NCBI GenBank assembly: GCA_036925085.1
Contig: JAUPFP010000027.1
Location: 2,187,001 to 2,251,000 of the forward strand
Direction: 5' to 3'
DNA: 64,000 nucleotides
Origin: Brachycybe producta
Taxonomy: Eukaryota; Arthropoda; Diplopoda; Playtdesmida; Andrognathidae
The notes under the pieces: generated by a model
What the model was told of the DNA's origin: nothing
Databases searched by the model: none
The model's input: the letters and a program-made list of their open reading frames with translations, nothing else
In this document: one piece after another, positions 37,546 through 50,609 of the stretch
How positions within the stretch are numbered: position 1 is the first letter of the stretch
Layout: each line of letters opens with the position of its first letter
Program-made: the position numbers and the translations under genes

Positions 37546-38174
37546 ATTAGGTTATAATGTGTCATCTATTAGGTGGTTCAACAGTGTTGTTCAAAGTGTC
37601 ACATAACCTAACCTAGCCCTTTGACACACTCACTATCCCCTCTCCTCCCTCAATCAACCCCTTCAAACACATACTCAATACTAAAAAAAAGTTTTATCGA
37701 TAAAACTTGGAAATGTTTTTCGTTTGTCTACCCACAAAGAATACAGATACAATACCCACAAGTTTTTTCATTATCTGTAAAAAAAAAGAGCGACCAACAA
37801 ACCCGTGAACGGTTTTTTTTTTCGTTTCTCAATTCTTTTCTTTGACTTTCCATCTGAAAAGAACTGAGTAAAATTGGGGATTTTTCGATCGATATTTTAT
37901 ACATATAGTGAGAGAAAAAGTAACGTTCGATTCGGTTGGTTGCATCACATCTCAAGGAAATGTTCTTTCTACTCTTTTTCTTTCATCATCTGACCTAAAC
38001 CAACTCTTCAATGTTTTTTAGGTCTTTTTTTTTCGTCTTCTTTAATCTTCACTATATTCAGTCATTCCTTTTTTATTTGGTGTTTTTTTTTGCTATTCTT
38101 TTTTTCTATGTTTTCACATTATACACTGTAGACAGTGTACATGTGGTAGAAAAACTAGTTCTCCAGAAAATGTA

Positions 38175-38325
38175 GTTAGGGAAAGATCACACACACTGAA
38201 AAAATAATCCCACTTTGTAAGCGTCATATACATATATTTTGAGTGCAAAGGAACACAGAAATATAACTGACACATTTTATTTGTATTTTCTGGTAGTTTT
38301 TATCAGCACGTGTGTTATCCATCCC
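38175..38325 (+). repeat. Repeat family 10 copy
   Basis: ATCCCACTTTGTAAGCG, GGAACACAGAAATATAACTG, TATTTTCTGGTAGTTTTTAT and CAGCACGTGTG. The left edge has ATCACACACACTGAAAAAA, the mirrored end. Confidence 0.65.
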
Positions 38326-40527
38326 TAAGATTCACTCAGATTTCTAGAGGAAATTGCCATGGAAACATTCACGGTTCACTAAAATTACCCATTCACGACA
38401 GGATCAGGACTGACGAATCTGGACTGAAAGATAAGATCGATCCGTTAGTCCAACTGAAGCTATCTAGAATTCTAGGTCGCAAAGTTAAAAGGTTCTGGGC
38501 TGACAGCAGTGCAGATCCGTCCGTGAATGGGCAAAATAGATCAGATCTGTCAGGAACAGCGAACAACTTATTAGCTTAACTGTACTATACTTGCCAACAA
38601 AAGGCAAGCTGACAAATGAAATAAAGTACAGTAAGTCCTCAACTTATGCAATTAATTCATTCCAAAGGTTTCTGTGTTACAAGCCGAAAAACCGAGATCT
38701 CTAGAAATCTGAACAAATCTAGCTGCAATTTGTGGAGAACTACTTTTTCTACTACCACATATACACACACACACACACAGCATTAGATATGAGATAGGTC
38801 GATATAAAAACCAACAAAAAAGAGTCTTTATCGGATTGGATCAAAATCTTTCTACTTTTTCGATGTTCATTGGTTCCCTTTATACTTTTTGCAGTGTATA
38901 TAGGAATAGATAGGACCCCTTACTTTTTCTTAAAGAAGACAAACTAAATTTCAATAATCATAATTTACAAAGATTAATATGACTGACTATGAGCTTTTGT
39001 TTGTATTTAACATTCATTAAAGTAATTGCCAGATTTTGCATTATACCAATTTAATTTAGGACTAAATTGGATTTATTTTCAATATGAATCAAAATCTTAT
39101 TTCATTCTGCCAAGAAATCCTAATTGTTGTGTTAAAAAAATATTCTAATAAACTGCATCGCCGCACAGGTTGAGAGTTAAACGAGTAAAAATTAATGATA
39201 AAACTGGAATTCCTAAATACAGTACTAGAAAAACTAATAGAAAGAAAAAAAAATGGTAGGTTAACTTGAAATTGACAAATGTTTGTCTTCATGTAACTTA
39301 ATCAGCCGTTTCTTTAGTAAATAAATGGATTGAGGTATTATTCATCAAAAGAAACTGTTTTGAAGAGACGTTGGGAGGCGCTCTTGTTCCAAACAAGAAA
39401 ACTCCATAACTATATACAACCTCAAATGACAGACATTGATGTATTTTGGGTTTGCCACTGGGTGGCCAAAAATATTAATGATGCTCTTTCCTATTACAGT
39501 ACTACTATAACTACATTCGGAATGTACATGTATAGACCTACAACTATTAAAAAAACAAAAAAAAACAAGCCTAACATCAAAACAATATTTCCGAACAAAA
39601 CTTTTATAATAAATGGAGTGTTATTTTTGAAGTTACTTGTTTATTCCAAACAGGATACTTCATTAAATTGGTCCTCTGTAACAAATAACATCTCTCCGGT
39701 ACATCCTTATAGCCAGGTGTATTCCATCATCTCGCACAACTACAAGGGTTAGAGGTGGAGGCTAACAGAAGTATGGATAATTTTGTCTCTTAGCATGTTT
39801 GGCCCTCATTCGTAATTTCCACAGTAACAGTGGAAAGAACATTTCTTCTCACTATATTTGTTCAGTTAATTAAATGTGGAGGATGGTATAATTTGGTGGC
39901 AATTCTTTTAATAGGTAGCCTCAACCTCCAACCCTCGTTGTCATGTGAGATAGAATCGTGCAAGATGGTTTACAGCCCTTAGTCAAGGATATATTGCTTT
40001 AAACCCCTTTAATCATATCAAAGAAAATAATAGTCATCTATTTCATTCCAGTAGAAGTTAATTATGTTCAAGAAAACCTATTTGTAACAAACACCTGTTA
40101 TATTTTGCGTGCGAATTACGCACAAGATTACAATTGTTGAGGATACAGAGAAACAAAGAAAAAAAAAATAGTCTATGTATTTTCAGACAGGTAAAAAATC
40201 ACATTTAATAAAATATAAGGAAATAATAACTTTTATTTTACCTTCTGAAATATGGTCCCTCTCTTTTCTGTTGTTTTTCATTTTTGGAAAATTAAGTGGA
40301 GTCCAGGTGTGTTCATTAACACATAATAAAACTTAAAACGGGGGACTGAAATGAAACAAGAAAACACACTTATTCATTATAAATACATTAAAATGAAATT
40401 GTGTTTTTGTCTTCAAAGACTTAAATGGATCATTAATAAGAGATAAAACCACTGAGTTTATGATGATGAATAGAAAAATTCACACTATTTTTTAAGAACT
40501 GTTTTTATAGGTTTCTAACTTCATTAA

Positions 40528-40815
40528 GTTGGTTTTAAAAGTGTAAATGGCGCGCCCCCTCGAGCTCTCTGGTTAGTTTCTGTCTTTCAGGAACAACATT
40601 AAAAGAAATTTGAAAGAAAGTGGGGTTTTTTTTAAACTAGAAGGGTAGCTGAATCACTTCAGGGCATTTTTCATGTTGATATCTTTTAAAATAAGCTTTT
40701 TTATGTGAGTTGGAAAATGGCCAAACTGATATTTTAAATTTTTTGTCTATATAAAGTTTATTTTGAAATATATCAATATTCAACTTACCATTCTAGTTTT
40801 AAAAAATTCTTACCT
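40528..40815. mobile_element. Family 2 element
   Basis: Outer end TTGGTTTTAAAAGTGTAAAT; AAACTAGAAGGGTAGCTGAA; CATGTTGATATCTTTTAAA; right arm ATATCAATATTCAAC and CCATTCTAGTTTTAAAAA. Family 1 copy 3 follows 40 bp later. Confidence 0.8.
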
Positions 40816-40855
40816 TATACATCGTTCCCATTACAAACATTAACTGCAGTTACAA

Positions 40856-41059
40856 ACAGGCATTAGAAAACGGGATGAACAGAAGTTGGCTCCGCCGTTT
40901 TTATGACGAACGGCAACTTCTAATCGGTTTATTGTGTGGTTCGACGTTGAAAAGGGCGGAGCATGTGACGTCAGACTACATAACCAACCAATTAGAAGTT
41001 GCGTTCGTCATAAAAAGGGCGGAGCTAACTTCTGTTCATCCCGTTTTCTAATTGCCTGT
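40856..41059. mobile_element. Family 1 element, copy 3, with 9-bp flanking duplication
   Basis: Arms start ACAGGCATTAGAAAACGGG. The flanks are CAGTTACAA (40847-40855) and CAGTTACAC (41060-41068), 8 of 9 identical. It sits inside sequence containing AACTGCAGTTAC motifs related to the foldback at 41265-41440, so it looks nested in an older repeat. Confidence 0.88.
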
Positions 41060-41264
41060 CAGTTACACAACTAGAGTTATAAAGTTAACTGCAGACAAGC
41101 TAGAAGTGTCACCTTTGTGTGTTTCCATTTATACGACACTTCCCCTGTTAGGTTTCACTTCCTGTTAAACAATTGTGCATTTTTTTTTAATTTTTTAACT
41201 CCTCATTCAGTCAAAAATTAAGTGGCTATTACTATCTTCCATGTTGTTTATGGGCTAAAGTTGT

Positions 41265-41440
41265 TTAAACACAGAAAACGGCGTATTTAACCATTCAATA
41301 ATGTGGTTAACCACACTGACTGTCAATGCAGTTGAGTTAACTCCATTGTTCAGCAAATTAACCATGGTTAATGTAACCACATTTGTTTCCAACTAGAAAA
41401 TTAACTGTGGTTAACTGCAGTTAATTTTTGTAGTGGAAAC
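41265..41440. mobile_element. Foldback rich in GGTTAACCAC motifs
   Basis: GTTTAAACACAGAAAACGGC, TGTGGTTAACCACAC, ACCATGGTTAATG and TTAACTGTGGTTAACTGCAG form several overlapping inverted repeats. Related AACTGCAGTTAC motifs flank family 1 copy 3. Confidence 0.6.
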
Positions 41441-42494
41441 AACAATATTAGTGTTGTTCTTCTGAAACACAGAAAATAACCAGAAAAAGCAGAAAAAGTT
41501 CGTAAATCAGTTGTTACATAAAAATATGATTCTCGAAAGAAAACTAGAATTTAAGAATTTTTTTTTTAGTATTTTAATCTTGAGTTATTTTCTTCTGGAA
41601 TACACATCACAAATGGAAACAAACGGAGAAGAAAAATAAGACAAAAAGTCAAGACAGATAGATATCTGTGTGAATTAATGGATTCAATTAAAGCTAATGA
41701 AATTCTACTCCATAATGAACAAACACCGTTCTGGTTCTTTTTCCTCCCTCTTTCTTTCTCTCTCTCTCTCTCTATTTATTTTCAATTATTTTATGTTTAC
41801 ACGCAAATGTCAATTAACATTACACTTGTTTTTCTATTTAGATTTATATATTATTGTAAATTTACAACAACAAACCATAAAACAACTGTTTGATCGGAAA
41901 AAACTTTAAAAAAACAACAATATTCTAATCCTTCTTTTGGTATTATATTTGGTTATCGTTTAAATTGCATGAGAGCACAAAACGCCCAAATTTATACAAT
42001 GTATCCTAATATGTCAGGATACACAATCAGGAGGAAGAGGAGGACCCTTTTATCTTAACTGTAATAATAGAAGAGACCTATAAATTTGTTTTCTTCCTAT
42101 ATATATATCGAAAATATGATATAGGACCCAATCATAAACAAGAAATGCCTTCAGCTTTATCAGAAGTTAGAGAAAAAAAAGTTATGGTATTTTTTTTTCA
42201 AAAAAAGGAAGAGAAAAAATAACAAAAACTACTTTTCATAACTCTCTCTCTCTCTTTGCAAAAACGGTAAGGTTGCATATTTTGCAATATATATATTTTC
42301 CATGTACATCTTATTCATTTCTGTGTGTGTCTTGAAGTCATCTTCCTGAAAATATTGATTTTTGTATTTTTCTGCGCAGAAAAGGGCTGAAAAGCAAGTA
42401 GTTCCACGCAATACTGATAAATTGACTATATGAAAACATTAAACATACTTTCTCTCTTCGTTGTGTCTCTTTTTCTCTCTACATTCTACTGTAT

Positions 42495-43372
42495 TAGGTC
42501 TGGCCAACTCGCGGCCCGCCACATTATCTTTTTTGGCCCACACTATCATCAAGGAGTACAGACACACTCGCTATTATTTCTTAGAACTCGCAAAATATAT
42601 AATAAAAAGTGTTTTGTTCTCCATTTCACATTGACATTTCGGTTTCCACTGTTCCGGAAACTCTGCAGATGGAAGTGTTTTATGAGCGTACAGTGTAAAG
42701 CCCAGGTTACGATTATAATGACTGAGTACAGTACAAACGGCAATACGGAATAGTGACGACAAAATGACGTCACAGTAAGCAATGCACTGAGATGCACTAC
42801 ATTGGATATGACGTCACTATTCCGTATTGACGTTTGCACCGCACTTAGTCGTATATTCGTAACCAGGCCTCGACGAAAAATTAAAACACTAACACCACGA
42901 AATGAAAATATGATAAATTAATTAAGACGTGCAATTAACCAATATTGAAGTAGATTTTTATCTCATTTGATTTTTTAATTTCAAAGGATTATTTTATTTT
43001 GTGTGGCCCGCAGAAAATTGTTAAATTAAGGAAACGCATAAAAACTAGAATCAGACAATAAAAAAATCTGAATATTTCTACCGGCGCTTCTGATAAATGC
43101 CTTACAAAGTTAAATTCTGTTGAATTTTTTTTCCGCGCGTGTGATTCTTCCTCAAGTCCTCGACTTAGATCTACATGGATATGAATTATGCGGATTAGTA
43201 GATATGCGGTTATGGTATTTCCCTCGTAATAGCAACGCGCAACGCTATCAATTCGCTCTGTAAACGCAATAAAAATATATAATTACTTAATGGCATTCGA
43301 GACTTATGAGGACTTTAACCGTAGTTCGTCAAGGTGGCCCACATAACGATTTAAGTTGGCCACGCTTGCTCT
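42495..43372. mobile_element. Possible hAT-like non-autonomous element with nested insertions
   Basis: The left end GGTCTGGCCAACTCGCGGCC is mirrored by GATTTAAGTTGGCCACGC at right, with CGCCACATTATC against GGCCCACATAACG. CCAACTCGCGGCCCG is a common hAT terminal theme. An inner foldback (42699-42870) and other repeat pieces lie inside. No 8-bp duplication was found. Confidence 0.45.
42699..42870. mobile_element. 172-bp inverted-repeat element
   Basis: The left arm CCAGGTTACGATTATAATGA...CAATACGGAATAGTGACG is mirrored by TGACGTCACTATTCCGTATT...CGTAACCAGGCCT. Confidence 0.8.
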
Positions 43373-44289
43373 ACTCAGAATGAAGAAAAAGAAAAGAGGG
43401 GGGAAAAATGCCAAAAATCAATAGTTTTGGCTACTTCATGCACAAATCACGCTTCAAAATCCCCGAAAAAAAATATATATAAGGGGTGGAATAGGAAAGA
43501 GAATGAGGAGGATTTTTGGAAACACATACACTGAAATTTCAAAAGTTAGAAAATAAGACAAGATGTGTGTTCGTCGTATGTAGAGACGAAAGTGAATGTG
43601 TTATTATTATATAAATAAAAGAAGAAGAGGAGGGAGGTGAAATAAAATGGGTGACTTTTAAAGAAGATAGGAAAAAAAAAAAAAAAGAGAAAAAGCGGAA
43701 ACTAAAGGAAGAAGACAACAATATATGTACATTATTCAGTAGCCTAGAAAACAGTTAGAAACTAGAAAAAGCCTATATAAGAAACAACACAAGTATAGAT
43801 GGGCAAAAAGCCAAATGCAAAACTATTTAGATTGATTTGAAAAAAGTCTCTTCTTAAAATGTACTTTTTTTTTTCATTTTACTTTTCCTTCGTCTTCTCT
43901 TTTTATGCAAATTTCTTTTCTTCTACTATTTATTTCACTTCCTTTTTCTTTTAATTTTTCTTCTTTTTCGGTTTTTTTTTCTTCTTCTTTCTTCTTCTTT
44001 TGATAACTTTATTCAATATTCAATAATGTCGCATTTTTTTAGCATCAACTTAATATCTGAACTATCTACAAAAAATAGTGGAACTTCTAAATTATAAAAA
44101 AATTTGCCTGAATATGTAAATTTCAAATTACAATAAAAGCGTTTATTGCAATAAATATTCTATATAAAAATAGGGGGGAAATATACGGCCCTACAAGGTC
44201 CCTTGGTCCACTTTTACTATAAATGCACTTAATATTTTGTTTGCATTTTGTTCTTTTACTTGTAAATTATCTAAATTTTATTATATATA

Positions 44290-44460
44290 AAAAGAGGCGA
44301 CTTAATAAGCGCCAAACTGAAAAAAATGCCAAATTTCTTGGCTTTTATTCAGTTTGACGTTTGTTAAATCTGGCGCTTATTCAGCTTGACGTTTGTTAAA
44401 TTGGCACTAATTCAAAAGTCTAGCGGTTGTTTAATTTGGCGCTAATTCAGCGCCACCATA
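44290..44460. mobile_element. Family 4 inverted-repeat element
   Basis: ACTTAATAAGCGCCAAACTG at left is mirrored by TTTGGCGCTAATTCAGCGCC at right, with CAGTTTGACGTTTGTTAAAT units between. Confidence 0.75.
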
Positions 44461-44713
44461 TAAAAAAGGTGCAGTTATAAACCGAAAGTAACTATTCCAC
44501 ATAAATTAATTCTTAAAATACACTCATAAAAATAAAATAATTAAAAACAAGTGGTTCAAAGTCAACATATCTTAAGAAGCTGGGTAGCTTTGAACCACTT
44601 TTCTTAAAATTTATATACAACCAATGGGTAACAATCATAAGAATATTTTAACCAAATTTACACCGTTCTTGAAAAATAAGTGATTTTATAAAAACTGAGT
44701 AAATCCTTAAGTA

Positions 44714-44990
44714 GGGCTCGGATTTTTATGAAATATAAAGGAAATGTTTTTCAATTTATGTATCCAAGTGCCAATCGTGAAGTAATCATTAGAGCAACTG
44801 CATATATGCTTTTTTTAAAAAAAAAAGCCTGGCTAGAGATGTCTTGTTACCATCAGTTGCTTACTAGAGTTTTAGCCTCTAACCAGTGTTTTTGATTGAA
44901 AAACCATAATTATTGGTTGATCTATAAAACGGGCTTGTTCCTTCTCAATATTGGCACTTGGGCCACAGATTGAGAAACGATTGGACTTTA
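44714..44990. mobile_element. Family 3 inverted-repeat element, copy 3
   Basis: Begins GGGCTCGGATTTTTATG; contains AATGTTTTTCAATTTATG, the centre TTTTAGCCTCTAACCAG, and the right arm GGCCACAGATTGAGAAACG. Confidence 0.75.
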
Positions 44991-46732
44991 CCAGAAACAC
45001 CACTGAAATTTCAAATGTGAAATATGAACTATTAGTTCAAAAACAGTATAAGAAACGCATTGTCAAAATAACCTTTAATCGCAGGCTATAAATTAAATCT
45101 ACACTCCGTATCTGTACAGATTTAATTTTATAGTTGATAATGAACCTTATAAGGTTCATTACAACAATTTTTTTGTTGTTTTAACTTGTACAAGTTTGTA
45201 TGAAAATCTAAATGTTCATAACTAAATTAAATTATTGCAGCAATTTTAATATAAAAAAGAAAGGGTTGAGTTGCAAAAGAAATTTGATACAATTAAAAAA
45301 AACTAGTGTAACTGAATGGCAGGTGTAGGTATCACATGGTTGATGAAACTGTTTAATCCAACTCTTATTATCAAAGAGATTGTAAACAAAAATAATAATT
45401 TGCATGAATGCAAATTTTGTAAAAAAAAAAAAAGCTATTTTAAAAAAATGTAAAGTTCAAATTTTATGGCGTTTTTTATTATTTAAATTATACAATTTCG
45501 GCATCATCACTTCACACCTTGATAATTTTATAATTAAAGGGATTCATTAAGTAATTATATTTTTTAGCTATAGTGAAGAAAAAACAACAAAGTTTCCGTC
45601 AAAAAAAAAAAAAAGGAAAAAATAATTCAAAATTTAATTGGCTCTAACTCGCTAAAAATTAAAAGTAAATTATTCAAGATTTTATAGATACATAATTGTG
45701 ATTATTTAATATTCACAGCTTTAAAAACGAAAATCTGATAAAAAAGAATTTTCCTTTGAAATTTTAATTGTACTTTATATAATAATAATATTCAAACACG
45801 GGGTTTTTTTGATGTATTACTTTTTTCAACTTTAGACAAGTAAAACCAATAATTTTCTTCCATTTTTTTTTTGTTGCTTTGCTTTTCTAATAATGATGTG
45901 TACGTGCTTCAAAATAGCAAAAGTGCAAAGCAAGCAACCGAACCGAACTCTGATGATACAAAATGTCATCAAATGTTGTTCTCCAAGAGATAGCTAGAAA
46001 GAGAAGCCAATCGTCTTTATCAGCCATATTTGGTTGGGGGGTTAATCGATAATCACGTGACTATAAGAGTAAAAGGGGGTTTTTCAACCAATGGGAAATT
46101 CTCTTTCGATTTTCAGTTATCTCTCTCTCTTTATTTTTGGCATGTTGAAGTTTTCTTCTTCTTCTCGTTGAATTATGCATTGGCCAAATGTTACTTAACT
46201 TTGTCTATTGCACACACACACACACATACATACAAATCACATATACTACTACTCCTGCTTGCTTATATGTATATTTATCTTTTTTAACTTTTCTTTAATT
46301 AAAAGGTGCTGATCAAGCAAGAGATTAATGGGACTGAGTAGAAGACGTTTATGCAACAATTCATCTTGATTTTGCTACTGCAGCTTCTGTGTTTCTTTTT
46401 TTTTTGTTCTTGTTCAGAGAAAATCTACATAAAAACTGCTGTATGTAAAATGGTGACAAGAGTTTTGAGGTTCCTTCCGGCAAAAAAAGATATTCTACTT
46501 TTTTTGATCAGTTTTACAGATTACTAGACTGGAACACCATTAGAAGAAGAAGAATTATTATAAATGAAAAACAAATACTCTGAGAAATACAAGTAAAACC
46601 GGAAATAAAAATTCCACTTTGTATTTTGGAGAAAAACAAGTGTAATGAAATAAATTACAGATTGAAATTCTTTGAAAATAAAATGTCTAATTTCATTACA
46701 GAATATAATTTAAAATTATGATTATAATGTGC

Positions 46733-46749
46733 ACACCTATCACTTTATG
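46733..46749 (+). repeat. Left target-site duplication of the LINE
   Basis: ACACCTATCACTTTATG, identical to 47248-47264 on the other side of the LINE. Confidence 0.92.
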
Positions 46750-47247
46750 TGGGGTTTTATGTGACAGGAAGTTACCTATAAAATTGAAGGGAAAGTTTTA
46801 TAGAACAGTAGTCAGACCAGCTATGTTGTATGGGTCAGAATGTTGGGCAATCAAGAAGGTGCATGAGGATAGAATGCAGGTAGCTGAGATGAGAATGCTA
46901 AGGTTTATGAGTGGGGTGACCAGAAGGGATAGGATCAGAAATGATTTTATTAGGGGTAGTGTAGGGGTAACAAATATAGTAGAAAAGATGCAGGAAAATA
47001 GGCTGCGGTGGTTTGGGCATGTCCTCAGGAGTGGAGAAGATGGGCTGCTGAGACAGGCAATGAACTTAGACCTGGGAATAAAACGGGGTAGAGGAAGACC
47101 CAAGCAAACCTGGGATGTGGTAGTAAAACGGGATATGGTGGCATGTGGGGTCACTGGGGGCTTGGTGCAAAATCGGAACGAGTGGAGAGTTAGAACCAGC
47201 AAGGCCGACCCTGCTGCTTGCGGGATAAGGTACAGGAAATGATGATG
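46750..47247 (+). mobile_element. 5'-truncated LINE (non-LTR retrotransposon) copy
   Basis: Encodes the C-terminal end of a LINE reverse transcriptase polyprotein. The open frame carries RTVVRPAMLYGSECWA, MRMLRFMSGVTRRDRIRND, NRLRWFGHVLRSGEDG and RGRGRPKQTWDVV, the conserved post-catalytic segments seen in many invertebrate LINEs, and runs uninterrupted to a stop at 47240-47242. The catalytic domain (YxDD) is absent, because the copy is 5' truncated at 46750. The 3' end finishes in a short GATGATG tail, as in RTE-type elements that lack poly-A. Exact 17-bp flanking duplications show an intact target-primed insertion. An undamaged frame and perfect duplications suggest a recent event. Clade assignment is uncertain. 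Confidence 0.88.
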
Positions 47248-47264
47248 ACACCTATCACTTTATG
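47248..47264 (+). repeat. Right target-site duplication of the LINE
   Basis: ACACCTATCACTTTATG, exact 17-bp match to 46733-46749. Confidence 0.92.
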
Positions 47265-49102
47265 CACGTATTTTAACTGTCATATTATGTCAGTTACAAT
47301 AGCTCATTACTAATGAGCTACAAGTGACAATTTACAGTGTCACATGATAGTCATAAAATAATAGCTCACAAGCAGTGACATCTTGAGGTATGGTTGTCAC
47401 AATTTCATGACTTTTTCTGTAATGATGTCAATGGTTATGAACTTATGAGCTACGTATATATTATGACAGTTTACTGTCATATTACAATCTTATCATTCTT
47501 AGATATTAATATATTTTTGTGTCAAATATTTGTTTTCTGCATGTTTTCTAAAACTTCCAAAAAATTTTTTAGGCAAAATATCATATTTTGCGAAATATTT
47601 TATAACATAATAAATTGTTTTTAAAATATTTTGAAATATACTTCAATCGGTGTTTTTTTGTCAAAAACGTTACAAATTTTATATTTTGTAAATTAAGATT
47701 TATTTTTAATTAAAAATATTTGCAAATGAATGAAAATATAATAAATATATTTTGAAACATATACGTAATTAAGACAATATTTAGCTGTTTTTTTTTTCCT
47801 CTTAAAACAGTCGTTTTTATTATTTTTATTTAATATTTAGTCAGTTTTGACTATTATATTTATTACCGATAACATAAAAATGTATGTTTTTAAAACCTAA
47901 AAATCCTTGCTTTTGTTATTAGTTATTACCTTTCTGCAATAATTATTACTTAGAAATAATAAATAAATCACATGTTGAAGTATTTTTTAAAATAAACTTC
48001 CTTTATAATAATAATTACAAATGATCAAATTTCGTTTTTCATTTAAAGTTGGACCAAAAAAAAAACATTAAATTGTATTTTTCAAAGTTTCAAAATAACT
48101 TCTTTTATAAAGTTATTAAAAATGAAAAATAATTTATTAATTTACTATTTTTCAGCTTCTATTATTAATTTATTTATTCTTAGAAAATAATTTCAAATGT
48201 ATATTTTTAGAATAATAATTAATTAATAAATTAATAAATAATTTGATATTATTTTTTTGAAGGGGGCGCAATTTGAATAGGGTTTTTTTCTTCTTCTTGG
48301 ATTGGTCAGCAGTCCACAATGATGTGACTTTCAACAAAAAAAAAAGACCCCACAACATTCATCAGTGAGTGACATAGGGTAACTCCCCTTAATAGTCGGC
48401 CATCTTTAATAATATGTTACACGGTTTCAAAATGTTCCAATCACATTATAGAGAGCAACAACAACAGAAAGAAGAAAAAAAAACCTCATCAGAGGTTTCT
48501 CAAGAGATATTTCTCCCTTTTGAATATTAACTCAACCAAAGGTTGTAATTTTTTATTAAAAAAAAACTTATTTTTAATAAAAAAAAGGCCGACGTCTCCA
48601 TATATATATTTGTATATGATATATCTATTTGACAGCCATTTTTCATTGCCTTTTTTCTTTTTTTTGCAACTTGTGTTCATAATTGTAGGCTATATAACAA
48701 ATTTTTATCTTTTTCTAATAGCGTCTACAATTACAGGTCCTAAACAATAACAGGGTTTCCAATCAACAACAACAAAAAAAACCTCGGTATCATTTTTGTG
48801 TGTTTGGAGGGCAATTTTTTTTTTAATATTAATGTATTTTGGTCGTCCTCTTATAAAAATATCCTGTTTCTTTCTATTTTTTAACCTCGATAATAATTAA
48901 TGATTGTGCAGATGATATTTTTTTTAAAAAAGGTAAGGAAAAAAAAAGGCCTCATCATCATGATACAAGTGAGGCAGTCAGTCAGTCAGTCGGTTATTAT
49001 GTGCGTGCCAAACACATTAAATTTAAACCTCTTTGAAGATAAGATCAATTTTATATATGAAAAAATATTCTCCAATTCGCCAATACCCTTTGGAAGAAGA
49101 AA

Positions 49103-49280
49103 TGGCGCTGAATAAGCGCCAAACAGAACAAACGCCAAACTGATTCAAAGTCAAATAGAATAAACGCCAACCTTTCCAAATTGAACAAAAGCCAAAAATT
49201 TGGTAGTTATTCAGTTTCGTGTTTATTCAATTTGGCGCTTATTTAGGTTGGCGTTTGTTCAATTTAGCGTTTCTTCAGAA
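49103..49280. mobile_element. Family 4 inverted-repeat element
   Basis: ATGGCGCTGAATAAGCGCCA at left, ACAAACGCCAAACTGA units, then CAATTTGGCGCTTATTTAGG and GGCGTTTGTTCAATTTAGCG at right. Confidence 0.78.
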
Positions 49281-49394
49281 GCGTTTCTTAGAAGAACAAT
49301 ACTATTTTATATGGCAAATCTACTGTCATATGACAAGTCTTATTCCATTTCTGTTATAAGGTCCATGATATTTTAAGACAAGCAACACTAAAAA

Positions 49395-49690
49395 GCTAAA
49401 TTTAAAGTATGTTAAAAACTAGAATGAGTAGCTGAATTCCTTCAATAAGTATTTTCATTTGTTGATTGATATTTTTCAAAATAAACTTTTTCTAAACAGA
49501 AATTAAAAATAGGATTAAAGTAGGATTATTTTTTAAAACTCATTAAAAGTTTATTTTAAAAGATATCGACATGAAAACGTACTCTTAACACGACCCTTCT
49601 AGTTTCTAAGCCGCTTTGAAGTTTCTCTTCATTGTCTTGGGTAAAAGAACAATTGTTAAAGGGGTTTTTAAGACTTTAAAACCACCTTAG
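49395..49690. mobile_element. Family 2 element
   Basis: AAAACTAGAATGAGTAGCTG at left; GATATCGACATGAAAACG and CCCTTCTAGTTTCTAAGCC at right; outer end GACTTTAAAACCACCTTA. Confidence 0.8.
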
Positions 49691-49692
49691 GG

Positions 49693-49775
49693 TAAAGAAA
49701 CGCCAAATATTTGGATTTTTATTAAGTTTGGCGTTTGCCATAAATGGCGTTTTTTTCAATTGGCGCCTTAATTGG
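49693..49775. repeat. Family 4 fragment
   Basis: AAACGCCAAATATTTGGATT and AAGTTTGGCGTTTGCC, the central part only. Confidence 0.55.
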
Positions 49776-50609
49776 CTAACTTAATGTCTTATAATAAAAT
49801 TCATTTTATTTCAAATTAAGTTGAAATTTTTTTTCCCATCAATAACAATAGAAAGTGTTCAGGAATCTTATTTATTACTTATACTGCAAGCTATGACAGA
49901 CCAAAAACACCTTTTCTTTGCAAAGGAGGAGGGTAGAAAATTAAATAAAGCCGGAAACGTCCGCGCCCTCTTCTGGAATAAACTACTAAAACGACAGATG
50001 TTGGTTATACAAAAGAAAGAAAAGTAATATAAGGACCCACAAAACGTCTCCCAATCTATTTCAATATTAATATAAAAATATACACAACTATATATGTCTA
50101 CCCTATTCCTCCTTTTTCTCCCTTATCTTTTAGCCTCCTCCTTTTTTCACTCTTTTTCTAAAAACCTACAGACATTTTTTAATATAAATAAAGAGGGAAA
50201 TGCGGGTGGGTGGTGGAAGTTGGTGGTAATATTAAAAACTTCAAAAAAAAAATGTATCCTACTGTCTTGTGTATAATATTATATTGAGGTTTATTATATT
50301 GCACAAAATTACACCAATAATGATGAGTCTTCTTCATATGAGCACATTTTGTTTCTCTTTTACAACCCTCCTCGTCTTGTAATGTATTATTGAAATAAAG
50401 ATAATAACGAAAACACTGTATTGTATAGTTAATTAATTAATAATTTTTTAAATAAATTATTGAATTATTTAATAAGACCGGTTTCACACGAACCACTTTA
50501 TGATGCTACAAAGTGGTCGACTCGGCTTACTTCACAAGGACCACCATTAAAATAATGGCCTGCTGTCAGTACGGGCCACTGGTATGACATTAATCAGACG
50601 GTGGTCGCC

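Larger units (their letters stand above)
36162..46732. other. Hox3-Hox2 intergenic DNA, left part
   Basis: Repeat-rich: family 1, 2, 3 and 4 copies, family 10 copy and the 42.5-43.4 kb composite. A 140-codon open frame at 39330-39752 opens with TTG and shows no domain; I do not call it a gene. A sequence like AGTCCTCAACTTATGCAATT at 38635 and AGTCCTCGACTTAGATC at 43150 marks another dispersed repeat. Confidence 0.6.

Noticed and set aside
38310..38579. 89-codon open frame with mixed composition
   Set aside because: Overlaps a family 10 repeat copy and contains mirrored ACCCATTCACG/CGTGAATGGG sequence; it looks like mobile DNA.
39330..39752. 140-codon open frame between Hox3 and Hox2
   Set aside because: Opens with TTG, low-complexity Lys/Asn/Thr composition, no domain, no splice or promoter context.
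46798..47202. 134-codon minus-strand frame in the LINE
   Set aside because: Shadow of the plus-strand reverse-transcriptase fragment.
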